From Zea mays (Eukaryota > Streptophyta > Magnoliopsida > Poales > Poaceae), in assembly GCF_902167145.1 (NCBI RefSeq), contig NC_050096.1, positions 267,800,622-267,864,621 of the forward strand: a DNA stretch of 64,000 nucleotides, in the 5' to 3' direction. Below, piece after piece: positions 42,921 to 52,383 of this stretch (its first letter is position 1; every line of letters starts with the position of its first letter). A program made the translations under genes and the position numbers. The notes beneath the pieces were generated by a model that did not search any database, was not told the origin of the DNA, and saw only the letters and a program-made list of their open reading frames with translations.

Positions 42921-43574
42921 TGTTGAGCCTCAAATTGAGCGAGCGGACGGTCCGGCCCTGAGGCCGGACGGTCCGCGGTCCGGACAGTCCGCGCCTGTGG
43001 GCCGGACGGTCCGCGCATGCGCAGAGCAGTTTAGGGTTCCGAGTTTTGTGCTATGTTTGTTGGCTAGATTTGCGGAATTAGCTCGGAATCCAGTCGTGTA
43101 AAGGGTCCAGCCCCCCTCCTCTATAAAAAGAGAGGTCTACGGCCGATTTGTAATCAACAATCGAATCAATACAACTTCTATTCGCATTTTTTCCAGTACA
43201 ATTAGGAGTAGTTCTAGTCTAGTTCTAGTTTAGCCTCTCAATCCCCAAATTCTTCGCCTCTCTTCGACTCTACGCCGATTAGAGGAGTCTAGGTCGGCCG
43301 GCCCGAGCCTAGACAACCCCTAGGATCTCTCCTCCCCGACGGGGTCCCTCCCGGGAGCGAGATCCAGGCGCCGCCGGCGATCTTCTGCCGCCCCTGCACA
43401 CACGCGGACCGTCCGGCCCCAGGGCGCGGACCGTCCGGGCGTCAGGCAGGAAAACCTAGCCCCTGCGCCAGGTCGCGGACCGTCCGGCCCCAGACCGCGG
43501 ACCGTCCGCGCCTGACCAGAGAGCACCGCCGCCGGTTCTTCTTGAGTATTTGGCGCTCCGAAAAGGCGTCAACA
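42921..43574 (+). repeat. 5' LTR of Tat Gypsy
   Basis: 654 bp. CGGACnGTCCG palindromes start at 42944, 42965, 42981, 43003, 43405, 43427, 43476 and 43498, mostly 21-22 bp apart within clusters. TATA box CTATAAAAAG at 43121-43130. Confidence 0.95.
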
Positions 43575-43581
43575 TACTTTT

Positions 43582-43600
43582 TGGCGACTCCGCTGGGGAC
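43582..43600 (+). other. Primer binding site of Tat Gypsy
   Basis: TGGCGACTCCGCTGGGGAC, 7 nt after the LTR. The 5' half fits a tRNA ending GGAGTCGCCA. tRNA-Arg has been reported for related Ogre/Tat elements, but I cannot confirm the tRNA here. Confidence 0.7.
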
Positions 43601-43631
43601 AACATATCTAAGCTTATCAAATCGGCCCTCA

Positions 43632-45878
43632 ATGGCCGGTTCAAGGGATAGCTCTGATATTTCTCCAAGCAACATCATAGAGCCGACTTGGGAAACCTTG
43701 CCGGCTGACGAGCAGCTCCAGTTTGAGGAGCACAAGGAGCGGATGATCCAGGAGGCGAAAGCAAAGTTCTTGGCCAACTTCAAAGTGGACAGGAACAACA
43801 AGGTCGTCCGACATCGGGCGACGGATCCGGCTTCGCTCCAACCCACGCCAGATATCCCCAATGTAAGTAATACCAACGATCTGCAATCTCTTAGAAATTA
43901 TGTAGAAGATCAGCGTGAACAAATGCAGAACATCATAGGGGGTATGCAAAGCGATCTTAAGAGACTAGTACGTGCATTTGATAAATCTAGTACCGCAAAT
44001 TTTCCTTCGCACGAGGTTGAGTTAGGAGATAACGCGTGTAACACATCGGCTACAGGTTGTCACGACCAGTCACAACCCCTTTATGGGATGCCGATGGACA
44101 CATACCCTAAGCAACCGCAAATCGGCAGCAAACCAGCCGATCTGCACATGCCCGGACCGTCCGCACGTGAGCGCGGACCGTCCGGGCCAGCAACAGTCGG
44201 GCCTATTTTTAATGAGTTACCTAGATATGCGCCCGAGCCACCACACACGGCACAGAACCCAAACTACCCAGTCGGACGGTCCGCATACAACGACGGATGG
44301 TCCGCATATAACCACGGACGGTCCGGGTACGTATCCGGACAGTCCGCGCATGAGTCTTTTGAGGAGGATTATTACATGAATCCTTGCCCATCCCAGCAAC
44401 ACTTCCCATCACACTATGCGATGCACCAGCCCATTAATTCAGGATCCAAAGCCCAAGAAAGCTTTCCGGCCCCACCTAGAAGGCCGGAAAGAAAAGATCA
44501 AACCTATGACCCATATAGGGCAAATGAAAATGCACCACGTAACTCAAACCAATGGGGGGAAAGACAACGTGCTAATGTCCAGCCAAACCCACCTATGTTT
44601 GACCAGAGAGCCGGTGGTCTCGCACCGGCTGCCATTGATATAGTAAGGGAAGAAATAGCCAGGGCGTTTCGAGATAAGCTCGGAGTAAGCATGGTCCCTG
44701 GGGGGCAATCATATCGGAAACCTTATGACAGCCGATTTGATCACCACCCATACCCACAGGGAACCAGGATACCCGAATTCGCAAAATTTTCGGGTGATCA
44801 AGGGAAAAACACACGTGAACATATAGGCCAGTTCTTAGCACAATTGGGAGGATTGGCCGACACAGAGGCATTTCGCGTACGTTTATTTTCATTATCGCTA
44901 ACAGGAACCGCGTTTGCATGGTATGCCACTTTACCTCCTAATTCCATTTCATCATGGGGGGATCTAGAACAAAAATTTCATGATCATTTTTTCTCCGGTG
45001 ACTATGAGTTGGATTTGGTAGATTTAGTGTCGCTGCGACAGACAAAAGATGAATCGGTTAATGATTACATCCGGAGATTCCGAGATACAAGAAACCGATG
45101 CCTTCAAATTCATTTAGCAGAGAAACAGTTAGTAGGATTAGCCTTTAATGGTCTGCGATATTATTTAAAAGAAAGATTAGAAGGCATCCAATTCTTTACA
45201 CTAGCACAATTACACCAGAGAGCTTTGGCTTGTGAAAGCTGAAGCAAAGAAACTGCTAAAACAATTCGTCACAACGTACATGTAGTAGAATACGACCAAA
45301 GTAGCTCAGAAGACGAATCAGCAGAGGTGTATGCTGCTGAAATGGTTTGGCCAAAGCAGGCCAAATCTTCGGCTTGTGCCTCCTTACAGCCGGTTCAAAA
45401 GAAACGGCAAGAGGAGGTTAAGTTTACATTTAATGTTGGTAAGTGTGATAGAATATTTGATGAATTACTTAAAAATGGCAACATTAAAATAAATCACACT
45501 GTTCCATCCGCCGACGAGCTAAAACGTCATGCATATTGCAAGTGGCATAACTCATTTTCTCATGCCACTAATGATTGTAATGTATTCCGTCGACAGATTC
45601 AATCGGCCATTAACGAAGGACGATTGAAATTTCAGGAAATGCAGGTGGATATAGAGCCCTTTCCGATGAACATGATTGACTTCGAGGGCAAGAAAGTCCT
45701 AGTTCGGCCAAACACAGCCGATAAAGACAAAGGCAAAGAGACAATCATCGGCAATGCTAAAGAGGCCGATGGGGATCGTAAAGTTTCTTGCAGGAAAGTG
45801 GTGGCCGAGAAGACTCCCGATGGAGGGGAGACCCTAAAGGTGACCATCACAGCCTCCAGTACTGGGGGGCAAGCGTAG
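43632..45878 (+). pseudogene. Gag of Tat Gypsy (one in-frame stop)
   Basis: Starts at ATG 43632 (MAGSRDSSDISP), the first ATG after the PBS. The earlier in-frame ATG at 43542 lies inside the LTR. Contains DEQLQFEEHKERMIQEAK, a repeat-rich linker whose codons carry CGGACnGTCCG palindromes (44153-44346), the retrotransposon gag core (PEFAKFSGDQGKNTREHIGQ, WYATLPPNSISSW, RFRDTRNRC), and a zinc-binding HAYCKWHNSFSHATNDC motif. A TGA at 45240-45242 interrupts it in the phrase LACES; the frame then stays open to TAG 45876-45878. Confidence 0.87.
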
Positions 45879-45890
45879 ACAGGGAGACAG

Positions 45891-47741
45891 ATGCAGGAGC
45901 CCGTGCTGCGTATCCCGGACGGTCCGGCACGTAGGCGCGGACGGTCCGGGACCCCACCGGACGGTCCGGAGAGCTCCGGCGGACAGTCCGGCCGTACTCA
46001 GGATTCACAACGTCCACGTACTTTCAAACCACGACGACCAGAGATAGGTACGTGGAAAACAAATACATTCAAAGCAGCCAGTCGGTTGGTTAAAGCCGGC
46101 CCAACTTTTGATCAATTATTGTCTAAATACGTAAAAAAGAAGGCCGGCCCCAGTGACCGGCCAGCAAAGCGACCCCGCTCACCCACTCATGAGCAGCGCC
46201 AGGTCAGGCCGATTGGATCACCCCACCAATCGGAAGAAATGAAAGGTCATACTATACAAGTGAGACCTAACATACCTGCATGGACACCTCCACCTCCATA
46301 TCCACCTATGCCATATCCGTACACATATTTACCTCCGCCATATGTCCCAAATCAAATGTGGGGCATGCCACCATATCCATTTGGGATGCCGCAGTACCCC
46401 GCCTGGGGGGCACCCCAAACATCTGTTTTCAACAGGTTGACGCCACCAGTACAAGACCGATTGAGCACTGCTCAATCCGGTCACCAGGCACAAACCCAAC
46501 AGGATTGCCGGACTACTCGGCCTTCAAGGCTGACCAATCCGGCAGGGGGGCATATGCCTGCAGCAACTCAAAAAACAACAAAAAAGGACATCATCAAAAT
46601 AGGCATTGCAGATGTTGTCATACAAGAAGATAATAAAGGGCCGATGATTTTCGGCAAATCGGCCAACACAACCGAAAAGGATACGGCTACCATCAAAACA
46701 GCCGATCCAAAGTACTCCATGCCTCGATGGTGCCCAGCGGGATTGACACGATCCCAAAAGAGAAAATTACAGCGCCTAAGAGCAAAGGAGAGCCAGGAGA
46801 AGGAGGCGGAAAAGACATTTAATGACACACATCCATTATACCCGCCACCGCAAAAGAAATGGAGACCAAAGGCCGTTGAGAAAAAACAAACGGCCACAGA
46901 AATAGAAAGTCAATCTGCACCAGGCGCGGACCATCCGGCCCCTACGCGCGGACCGTCCGCCATTCACCAGGAAGCCTCCAACGACACGACAACATCAATG
47001 GAAGAGGATGACCTGCTGGGAGAAGACCTGGTCGACTACGAGGCTTCTCCAGAACGCCCAGGTATGGATGTAAATATTATTACATTTTCTGCCGATTGTA
47101 CTATTATCGGCGACGATGAACCTGTTGTTGCCCAGTTTGATTTTGGTCCTAAAGAAGCCGCCTTTACTAAACCAAAAGAATCGGTAAATCATTTAAAGCC
47201 GCTCTTCGTGCGCGGCCACATTGATGGGATACCGATTGCTAAGATGTTGGTAGATGGAGGGGCGGCTGTAAATCTAATGCCTTATTCATTATACAGAAAA
47301 TTAGGTAAACAAGATGACGAACTTGTCAAGACCAACATGACCCTCAGCGGTGTTGGAACTGATAGTTCGATCAAAGCCAGGGGAGTCACGTCCGTTGAAT
47401 TAACCATCGGGACTAAGACCCTTGCTGCTGCATTCTTCGTCGCTGATGTAGAAGGAAATTACAGTTTAATTCTAGGCAGAGATTGGATTCACGCCAATCA
47501 ATGTGTACCTTCCACATTACATCAAATGCTAATACAATGGGTAGGCGATGACATAGAACAAGTACATGCTGATGTATCGGCCTGCATCGCTGTGGCCGAT
47601 GCCCCTGTACTCTGGACTTATGAGACTGCTACATGTCTCACAGGAGTAGATTTTTCTGATTACCAATTCATAAGTATAGATAAGAAAGGCTTCATTCCTG
47701 TAATGCTAGAGCCGATGGAGAATCGGCTAAATCCTAAATAA
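45891..47741 (+). CDS. Pro-rich linker and aspartic protease of Tat Gypsy
   Basis: Same frame as Gag, separated only by the TAG at 45876. It begins with another palindrome array (starts 45916, 45938, 45958 and 45980), then a Pro/Tyr-rich stretch (residues about 125-190), a Lys/Arg-rich segment (RSQKRKLQRLRAKE), and near residues 440-540 a retropepsin-like domain with KMLVDGGAAVNLMPYSLY and NYSLILGRDWIH. The active-site triad is DGG instead of DTG or DSG. Tat-type elements often vary here. It ends at TAA 47739-47741, after which pol continues in the +1 frame. Confidence 0.82.
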   Translation: MQEPVLRIPDGPARRRGRSGTPPDGPESSGGQSGRTQDSQRPRTFKPRRPEIGTWKTNTFKAASRLVKAGPTFDQLLSKYVKKKAGPSDRPAKRPRSPTHEQRQVRPIGSPHQSEEMKGHTIQVRPNIPAWTPPPPYPPMPYPYTYLPPPYVPNQMWGMPPYPFGMPQYPAWGAPQTSVFNRLTPPVQDRLSTAQSGHQAQTQQDCRTTRPSRLTNPAGGHMPAATQKTTKKDIIKIGIADVVIQEDNKGPMIFGKSANTTEKDTATIKTADPKYSMPRWCPAGLTRSQKRKLQRLRAKESQEKEAEKTFNDTHPLYPPPQKKWRPKAVEKKQTATEIESQSAPGADHPAPTRGPSAIHQEASNDTTTSMEEDDLLGEDLVDYEASPERPGMDVNIITFSADCTIIGDDEPVVAQFDFGPKEAAFTKPKESVNHLKPLFVRGHIDGIPIAKMLVDGGAAVNLMPYSLYRKLGKQDDELVKTNMTLSGVGTDSSIKARGVTSVELTIGTKTLAAAFFVADVEGNYSLILGRDWIHANQCVPSTLHQMLIQWVGDDIEQVHADVSACIAVADAPVLWTYETATCLTGVDFSDYQFISIDKKGFIPVMLEPMENRLNPK

Positions 47742-47748
47742 AGTTTAA

Positions 47749-49410
47749 ATGATGAATACACACAAAATTCATGAGTCTCTGGCCACGGACAGTTCAGCTT
47801 CCAAGGCCGGATGGTCTGGTCTTTCACAAAAGGGTTCGGACTTTAAGACCGAACATATATCACAGCAAAAGGACAGTATTACGGATGATCCGGTCCCCGA
47901 GACCGGAGAGTCCACCGTCGCACAAAGATCTTCTAATTCCTCTGTGGGGAACATGATAGAGGAATTCAGAGATCTTGATAAACTAGGACAGGGGTTTACA
48001 TCGGCCGATCCTTTGGAGGAGATTGACATAGGAGATGGTAAAACTCCAAGGCCGACTTTTGTAAACAAGACCCTGGAGACCGATCCTAGAGATGAGATGA
48101 TCGGTCTATTAAAGGAATATTCAGATTGCTTTGCTTGGAATTATACTGAGATGCCTGGATTAAGCCGAGAGATCGTAGAGCATCGGCTGCCCATTAAATC
48201 TGGTTTCAGACCTTTTAAGCAAAGAGCTAGAACATTTCGTCCAGATCTTCTCCCACGCATCAAGGACGAAATCCACCGGCTGCTAGAAGCTGATTTTATC
48301 AGACCTTGCAGATACGCAGAGTGGGTCTCCAATATTGTGCCGGTGGAGAAGAAGGAGTCAGGTAAACTTAGAGTATGCATTGATTTTCGCAATTTAAATA
48401 GAGCAACTCCAAAAGACGAATATCCCATGCCCATAGCCGACACATTAATCAATAATGCATCAGGAAATAGAATTATTAGCTTCCTTGATGGTAATGCCGG
48501 ATATAATCAGATTTTCATGGCCGAAGAAGATGCGTCTAAAACGGCCTTTATATGTCCAGGCTTCATTGGTTTATTTGAGTGGGTTGTCATGACATTTGGT
48601 TTGAAAAATGCTGGTGCTACTTATCAGAGGGCTATGAATTTGATCTTCCATGAATTGTTAGGGAACACTGTGGAAGTTTACATTGATGATATTGTAGTCA
48701 AATCGGCTGAGTTTAGTTCTCATATAGCTGATTTGCGCAAAGCCTTTGATAAAATGCGTCAGTATGGTTTGAAAATGAACCCACGTAAATGTGCTTTTGG
48801 AGTGTCGGCTGGTAAGTTTTTAGGATTTGTCATACATGAACATGGTATAGAGATAGACCCTGACCGAATCAAGTCTATTCGGAATGTGGGACCTCCGACC
48901 TGTAAGGTCGAGGTACAGAGGTTTCTCGGCAAGGTGAATTATTTACGAAGGTTTATTTCTAACCTAGCCGGGAAGATTGATGCATTCACCCCTATTCTTC
49001 GGCTTAAGAATGACGCCGAATTCGCTTGGGGGGCAGAACAGCAAGAAGCATTTGATCTTATCAAAAAATACTTATCTTCGGCCCCCGTATTAAAAGCACC
49101 ACGAGCAGGAGTACCATTCCGATTATACATTGCAGCTGAGGATAAGGTCATTGGGGCTGTTTTGACACAAGAAACTGAGGGGAAGGAGCATGTGGTGAAA
49201 TATCTAAGCCGAAGGTTGGTGGATGCTGAAACAAGGTACACTTTTATTGAAAAGTTATGCTTATGCTTGTTTTTTGCATGCACCAAATGTAGATGTTATT
49301 TACTGTCTAGTCATTGCACTGTTTCTGGTCAAGCCGATGTGATCAAATACATGTTGCATAACCCAATTATGAGTGGTAGAATTGGTAAATGGGCTTATGC
49401 ACTCATATAA
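47749..49410 (+). CDS. Reverse transcriptase and first RNase H of Tat Gypsy
   Basis: RT blocks: PVEKKESGKLRVCIDFRNLN, LDGNAGYNQIFMAEEDASKT, and YIDD with Asp codons at 48685-48690. Then a connection and a Gypsy RNase H (FRLYIAAEDKVIGAVLTQE) in which the first catalytic Asp region is degenerate, as expected in Tat elements that acquired a second RNase H. A TAA at 49408-49410 interrupts the frame between ALI and YDLAYEPLKSMKGQ; downstream sequence stays in the same frame. Palindromes in the N-terminal part (47786-47900) are decayed. Confidence 0.9.
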   Translation: MMNTHKIHESLATDSSASKAGWSGLSQKGSDFKTEHISQQKDSITDDPVPETGESTVAQRSSNSSVGNMIEEFRDLDKLGQGFTSADPLEEIDIGDGKTPRPTFVNKTLETDPRDEMIGLLKEYSDCFAWNYTEMPGLSREIVEHRLPIKSGFRPFKQRARTFRPDLLPRIKDEIHRLLEADFIRPCRYAEWVSNIVPVEKKESGKLRVCIDFRNLNRATPKDEYPMPIADTLINNASGNRIISFLDGNAGYNQIFMAEEDASKTAFICPGFIGLFEWVVMTFGLKNAGATYQRAMNLIFHELLGNTVEVYIDDIVVKSAEFSSHIADLRKAFDKMRQYGLKMNPRKCAFGVSAGKFLGFVIHEHGIEIDPDRIKSIRNVGPPTCKVEVQRFLGKVNYLRRFISNLAGKIDAFTPILRLKNDAEFAWGAEQQEAFDLIKKYLSSAPVLKAPRAGVPFRLYIAAEDKVIGAVLTQETEGKEHVVKYLSRRLVDAETRYTFIEKLCLCLFFACTKCRCYLLSSHCTVSGQADVIKYMLHNPIMSGRIGKWAYALI

Positions 49411-49416
49411 TATGAC

Positions 49417-51330
49417 TTGGCCTATGAACCATTGAAATCTATGAAAGGCCAAGTCATAGCGGATTTCATTGTAGAACATCGGGTTAATGATATTCATGAA
49501 CTAGACATGTCATACCTCACTATTACTCCTTGGACTTTATATTTTGATGGATCGGTTTGCAATGAAGGGCAAGGAATTGGCATTGTGCTTGTTTCACCAA
49601 GTAATGTCTCCTTTGACTTCTCTAGCCGATTGAAAACTTATTGCACTAATAATCAAGCTGAATATGAGGCCCTCATATTCGGCTTAGAACTTTTAAATGG
49701 TATGGGAGTAAAACATGTGAAGGTATTTGGTGATTCTCAGCTGGTTGTCCAACAAGTGTTAGAAGAATATCAATGTTTTGATGGTACTCTAAATAGTTAC
49801 CTTGAGAAATGTTGGAGCATAATTCATTCTTTTGACGAATTCAGTATTCGGCATATCTCTAGAGTTGAGAATCATAGAGCTAACGATTTGGCACAAGATG
49901 CATCAGGTTATCGGATAAAGAGAGGGAAGTTTCACAAAACTGAAAATCTAATAACCAGTGCAGAGCCAAATTCCCAGGTCGCGGACCGTCCGCATGATGG
50001 CACCGGACCGTCCGGGGTTACCAAAAATGTTCTCTTAATCGATTCGGCTGACCATGAAGCCGATGCAAGAGATTGGAGGACACCTATACTTAATTATTTA
50101 CGAAATCCCAATATCAAAACAGATAAGAACATTCGGCGAACAACTTTCAAGTATGTTTTGATGAGTGACGAACTTTACCGCCGAACAGTCAATGACATCC
50201 TGCTTAAGTGCTTGGGCCCAGATGATGCTATATTAGCCATGGCCGAAGTACATGAAGGGATTTGTGGTACTCATCAATCAGCTCCAAAGATGAAGTGGTT
50301 GTTGCGAAGGTCCGGTTTTTATTGGCCTAGTATGATAGCTGATTGTTTCAAGTACTACAAGGGTTGCCAAGTGTGTCAAAAATTCGGCGACCTACAGTTG
50401 GTCCCTGCAGCCGAATTACATCCTATTATTAAGCCTTGGCCGTTCAGAGGATGGGGATTAGACTTTATTGGAGAAATTCATCCTTCATCATCAAAGGGGC
50501 ATCGATTTGTGTTAGTTGCCACTGACTACTTCACCAAATGGACTGAAGCCGTTGCTCTAAAGAACATGACACATAAGGAGGTAATCGAGTTTATAACTAA
50601 GCATATTATTCATAGATTCGACATTCCCCAGACCTTAACTACAGATCAAGGTACTTCTTTTATGTCAAAGGAGGTACGTGAATTTGCTGAATTATACAAA
50701 ATTAAGCTGCTTAATTCATCTCCATATTATGCTCAGGCCAATGGTCAGGCCGAGTCTAGCAATATGACATTAATTAATTTGATAAAAAAGAAGATATCTG
50801 ATAATCCTAAACATTGGCATAAGATTTTGTCTGAAGCTTTATGGGCTCATAGGATATCTAAACATAGGGCTACTAAAGTATCTCCTTTTGAGCTTGTCTA
50901 TGGGCAGGAAGCAGTGTTGCCTGTGGAAATAAGTTTGAATGCTGTCAGGTTCGCCAGACAAAATGATCTAACTGCTACTGATTATTATGATTCAATGATT
51001 GATAATATTGATGAGGTGACCGACAAGAGGATGATAGCTTTGGGAGCAATAGAAAAGGACAAGATCATGGTAGCCAGGGCCTACAACAAGAAGGTCAAGG
51101 CAAAATCATTTCAAGTAGGGGACCTGGTGTGGAAGACCATTCTGCCTCTAAGGAATAAAGACCGGAAGTTCGGGAAATGGTCACCAAGCTGGGAAGGTCC
51201 TTATAAAGTAAAACAGGTGATGTCTGGCAACGCCTATTTACTACAAACATTACAAGGCAAGGACTTGCCTAAGGCTTTGAATGGGCGTTTCCTCAAACAG
51301 TACCATCCTAGTATGTGGCAAGATGCCTAA
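49417..51330 (+). CDS. Archaeal-type RNase H and integrase of Tat Gypsy
   Basis: In frame with the preceding RT after the TAA. aRNH: WTLYFDGSVCNEGQGIGIVL, NNQAEYEALIFGLEL, VFGDSQLVVQQV and ENHRANDLAQDASG, giving the D-E-D-D residues. A further palindrome pair is embedded at 49980-50020. Integrase: zinc region HEGICGTHQSAPKMKWLLRR with CQVCQKF, catalytic Asp in GLDFIGEI, Asp in TTDQGTSF and Glu in ANGQAESSN, and a C-terminal domain (GDLVWKTILPLRNKDRKFGK, WEGPYKV). Open over 637 codons to TAA near 51330. Confidence 0.92.
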   Translation: MAYEPLKSMKGQVIADFIVEHRVNDIHELDMSYLTITPWTLYFDGSVCNEGQGIGIVLVSPSNVSFDFSSRLKTYCTNNQAEYEALIFGLELLNGMGVKHVKVFGDSQLVVQQVLEEYQCFDGTLNSYLEKCWSIIHSFDEFSIRHISRVENHRANDLAQDASGYRIKRGKFHKTENLITSAEPNSQVADRPHDGTGPSGVTKNVLLIDSADHEADARDWRTPILNYLRNPNIKTDKNIRRTTFKYVLMSDELYRRTVNDILLKCLGPDDAILAMAEVHEGICGTHQSAPKMKWLLRRSGFYWPSMIADCFKYYKGCQVCQKFGDLQLVPAAELHPIIKPWPFRGWGLDFIGEIHPSSSKGHRFVLVATDYFTKWTEAVALKNMTHKEVIEFITKHIIHRFDIPQTLTTDQGTSFMSKEVREFAELYKIKLLNSSPYYAQANGQAESSNMTLINLIKKKISDNPKHWHKILSEALWAHRISKHRATKVSPFELVYGQEAVLPVEISLNAVRFARQNDLTATDYYDSMIDNIDEVTDKRMIALGAIEKDKIMVARAYNKKVKAKSFQVGDLVWKTILPLRNKDRKFGKWSPSWEGPYKVKQVMSGNAYLLQTLQGKDLPKALNGRFLKQYHPSMWQDA

Positions 51331-51384
51331 GAAAACCGATGTAATCACATCGAGTTAGTTGCTTTTGGTTTGCTCAGCTCCACC

Positions 51385-51402
51385 AAAAGGCAGGGGGGCA
51401 TA
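51385..51402 (+). other. Polypurine tract of Tat Gypsy
   Basis: AAAAGGCAGGGGGGCATA immediately before the 3' LTR; this primes plus-strand DNA synthesis. Confidence 0.75.
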
Positions 51403-52057
51403 TGTTGAGCCTCAAATTGAGCGAGCGGACGGTCCGGCCCTGAGGCCGGACGGTCCGCGGTCCGAACAGTCCGCGCCTGTGGGCCGGACGGTCCGCGCAT
51501 GCGCAGAGCAGTTTAGGGTTCCGAGTTTTGTGCTATGTTTGTTGGCTAGATTTGCGGAATTAGCTCGGAATCCAGTCATGTAAAGGGTCCAGCCCCCCTC
51601 CTCTATAAAAAGAGAGGTCTACGGCCGATTTGTAATCAACAATCGAATCAATACAACTTCTATTCGCATTTATTTCCAGTACAATTAGGAGTAGTTCTAG
51701 TCTAGTTCTAGTTTAGCCTCTCAATCCCCAAATTCTTCGCCTCTCTTCGACTCTACGCCGATTAGAGGAGTCTAGGTCGGCCGGCCCAAGCCTAGACAAC
51801 CCCTAGGATCTCTCCTCCCCGACGGGGTCCCTCCCGGGAGCGAGATCCAGGCGCCGCTGGCGATCTTCCGCCGCCCCTGCACACACGCGGACCGTCCGGC
51901 CCCAGGGCGCGGACCGTCCGGACGTCAGGCAGGAAAACCTAGCCCCTGCGCCAGGTCGCGGACCGTCCGGCCCCAGGTCGCGGACCGTCCGCGCCTGACC
52001 AGAGAGCACCGCCGCCGGTTCTTCTTGAGTATTTGGCGCTCCGAAAAGGCGTCAACA
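51403..52057 (+). repeat. 3' LTR of Tat Gypsy
   Basis: 655 bp, pairs with 42921-43574. TATA box CTATAAAAAG at 51603-51612. Most of the differences from the 5' LTR are C/T or G/A changes. Confidence 0.95.
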
Positions 52058-52369
52058 GGGAGTTTTGTTTAAGTCAAAGGAAAAGCATTTGAAACAGGGG
52101 GAGAATTTCAAATCTTGAAAATGCTTATCAAAATCTTATTCATTTACCTTTGACTATTTGCAAAAAGAACTTTGAAAAGGATTTACAAAAGAATTTGCAA
52201 AAACAAAACATGTGGTGCAAGCGTGGTCCAAAATATCAAAAATAAAGAAACAATCCATGCACATCTTATAAGTATTTATATTGGCTCAATTCCAAGCAAC
52301 CTTTGCACTTACATTATGCAAACTAGTTCAATTATGCATTTGCTTTGGTTTGTGTTGGCATCAATCACC

Positions 52370-52383
52370 AAAAAGGGGGAGAT
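52370..52383 (+). other. Polypurine tract of SIRE-type Copia
   Basis: AAAAAGGGGGAGAT immediately before the 3' LTR at 52384. Confidence 0.88.

Larger units (their letters stand above)
42921..52057 (+). mobile_element. Tat-lineage Gypsy retrotransposon; TSD GGGAG
   Basis: 9137 bp. LTRs 42921-43574 and 51403-52057 begin TGTTGAGCC and end GCGTCAACA. The exact TSD GGGAG is at 42916-42920 and 52058-52062. Two RNase H domains (the ordinary one and an archaeal-type one before integrase) are diagnostic of the Tat clade. It is inserted in the post-pol spacer of the Copia. LTRs differ by about eight substitutions and one 1-bp indel by eye. Confidence 0.96.

Noticed and set aside
43542..43631. Earlier ATG for the Tat Gag
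   Set aside because: It lies inside the LTR and the frame crosses the PBS; the ATG at 43632 is the first in the internal region.
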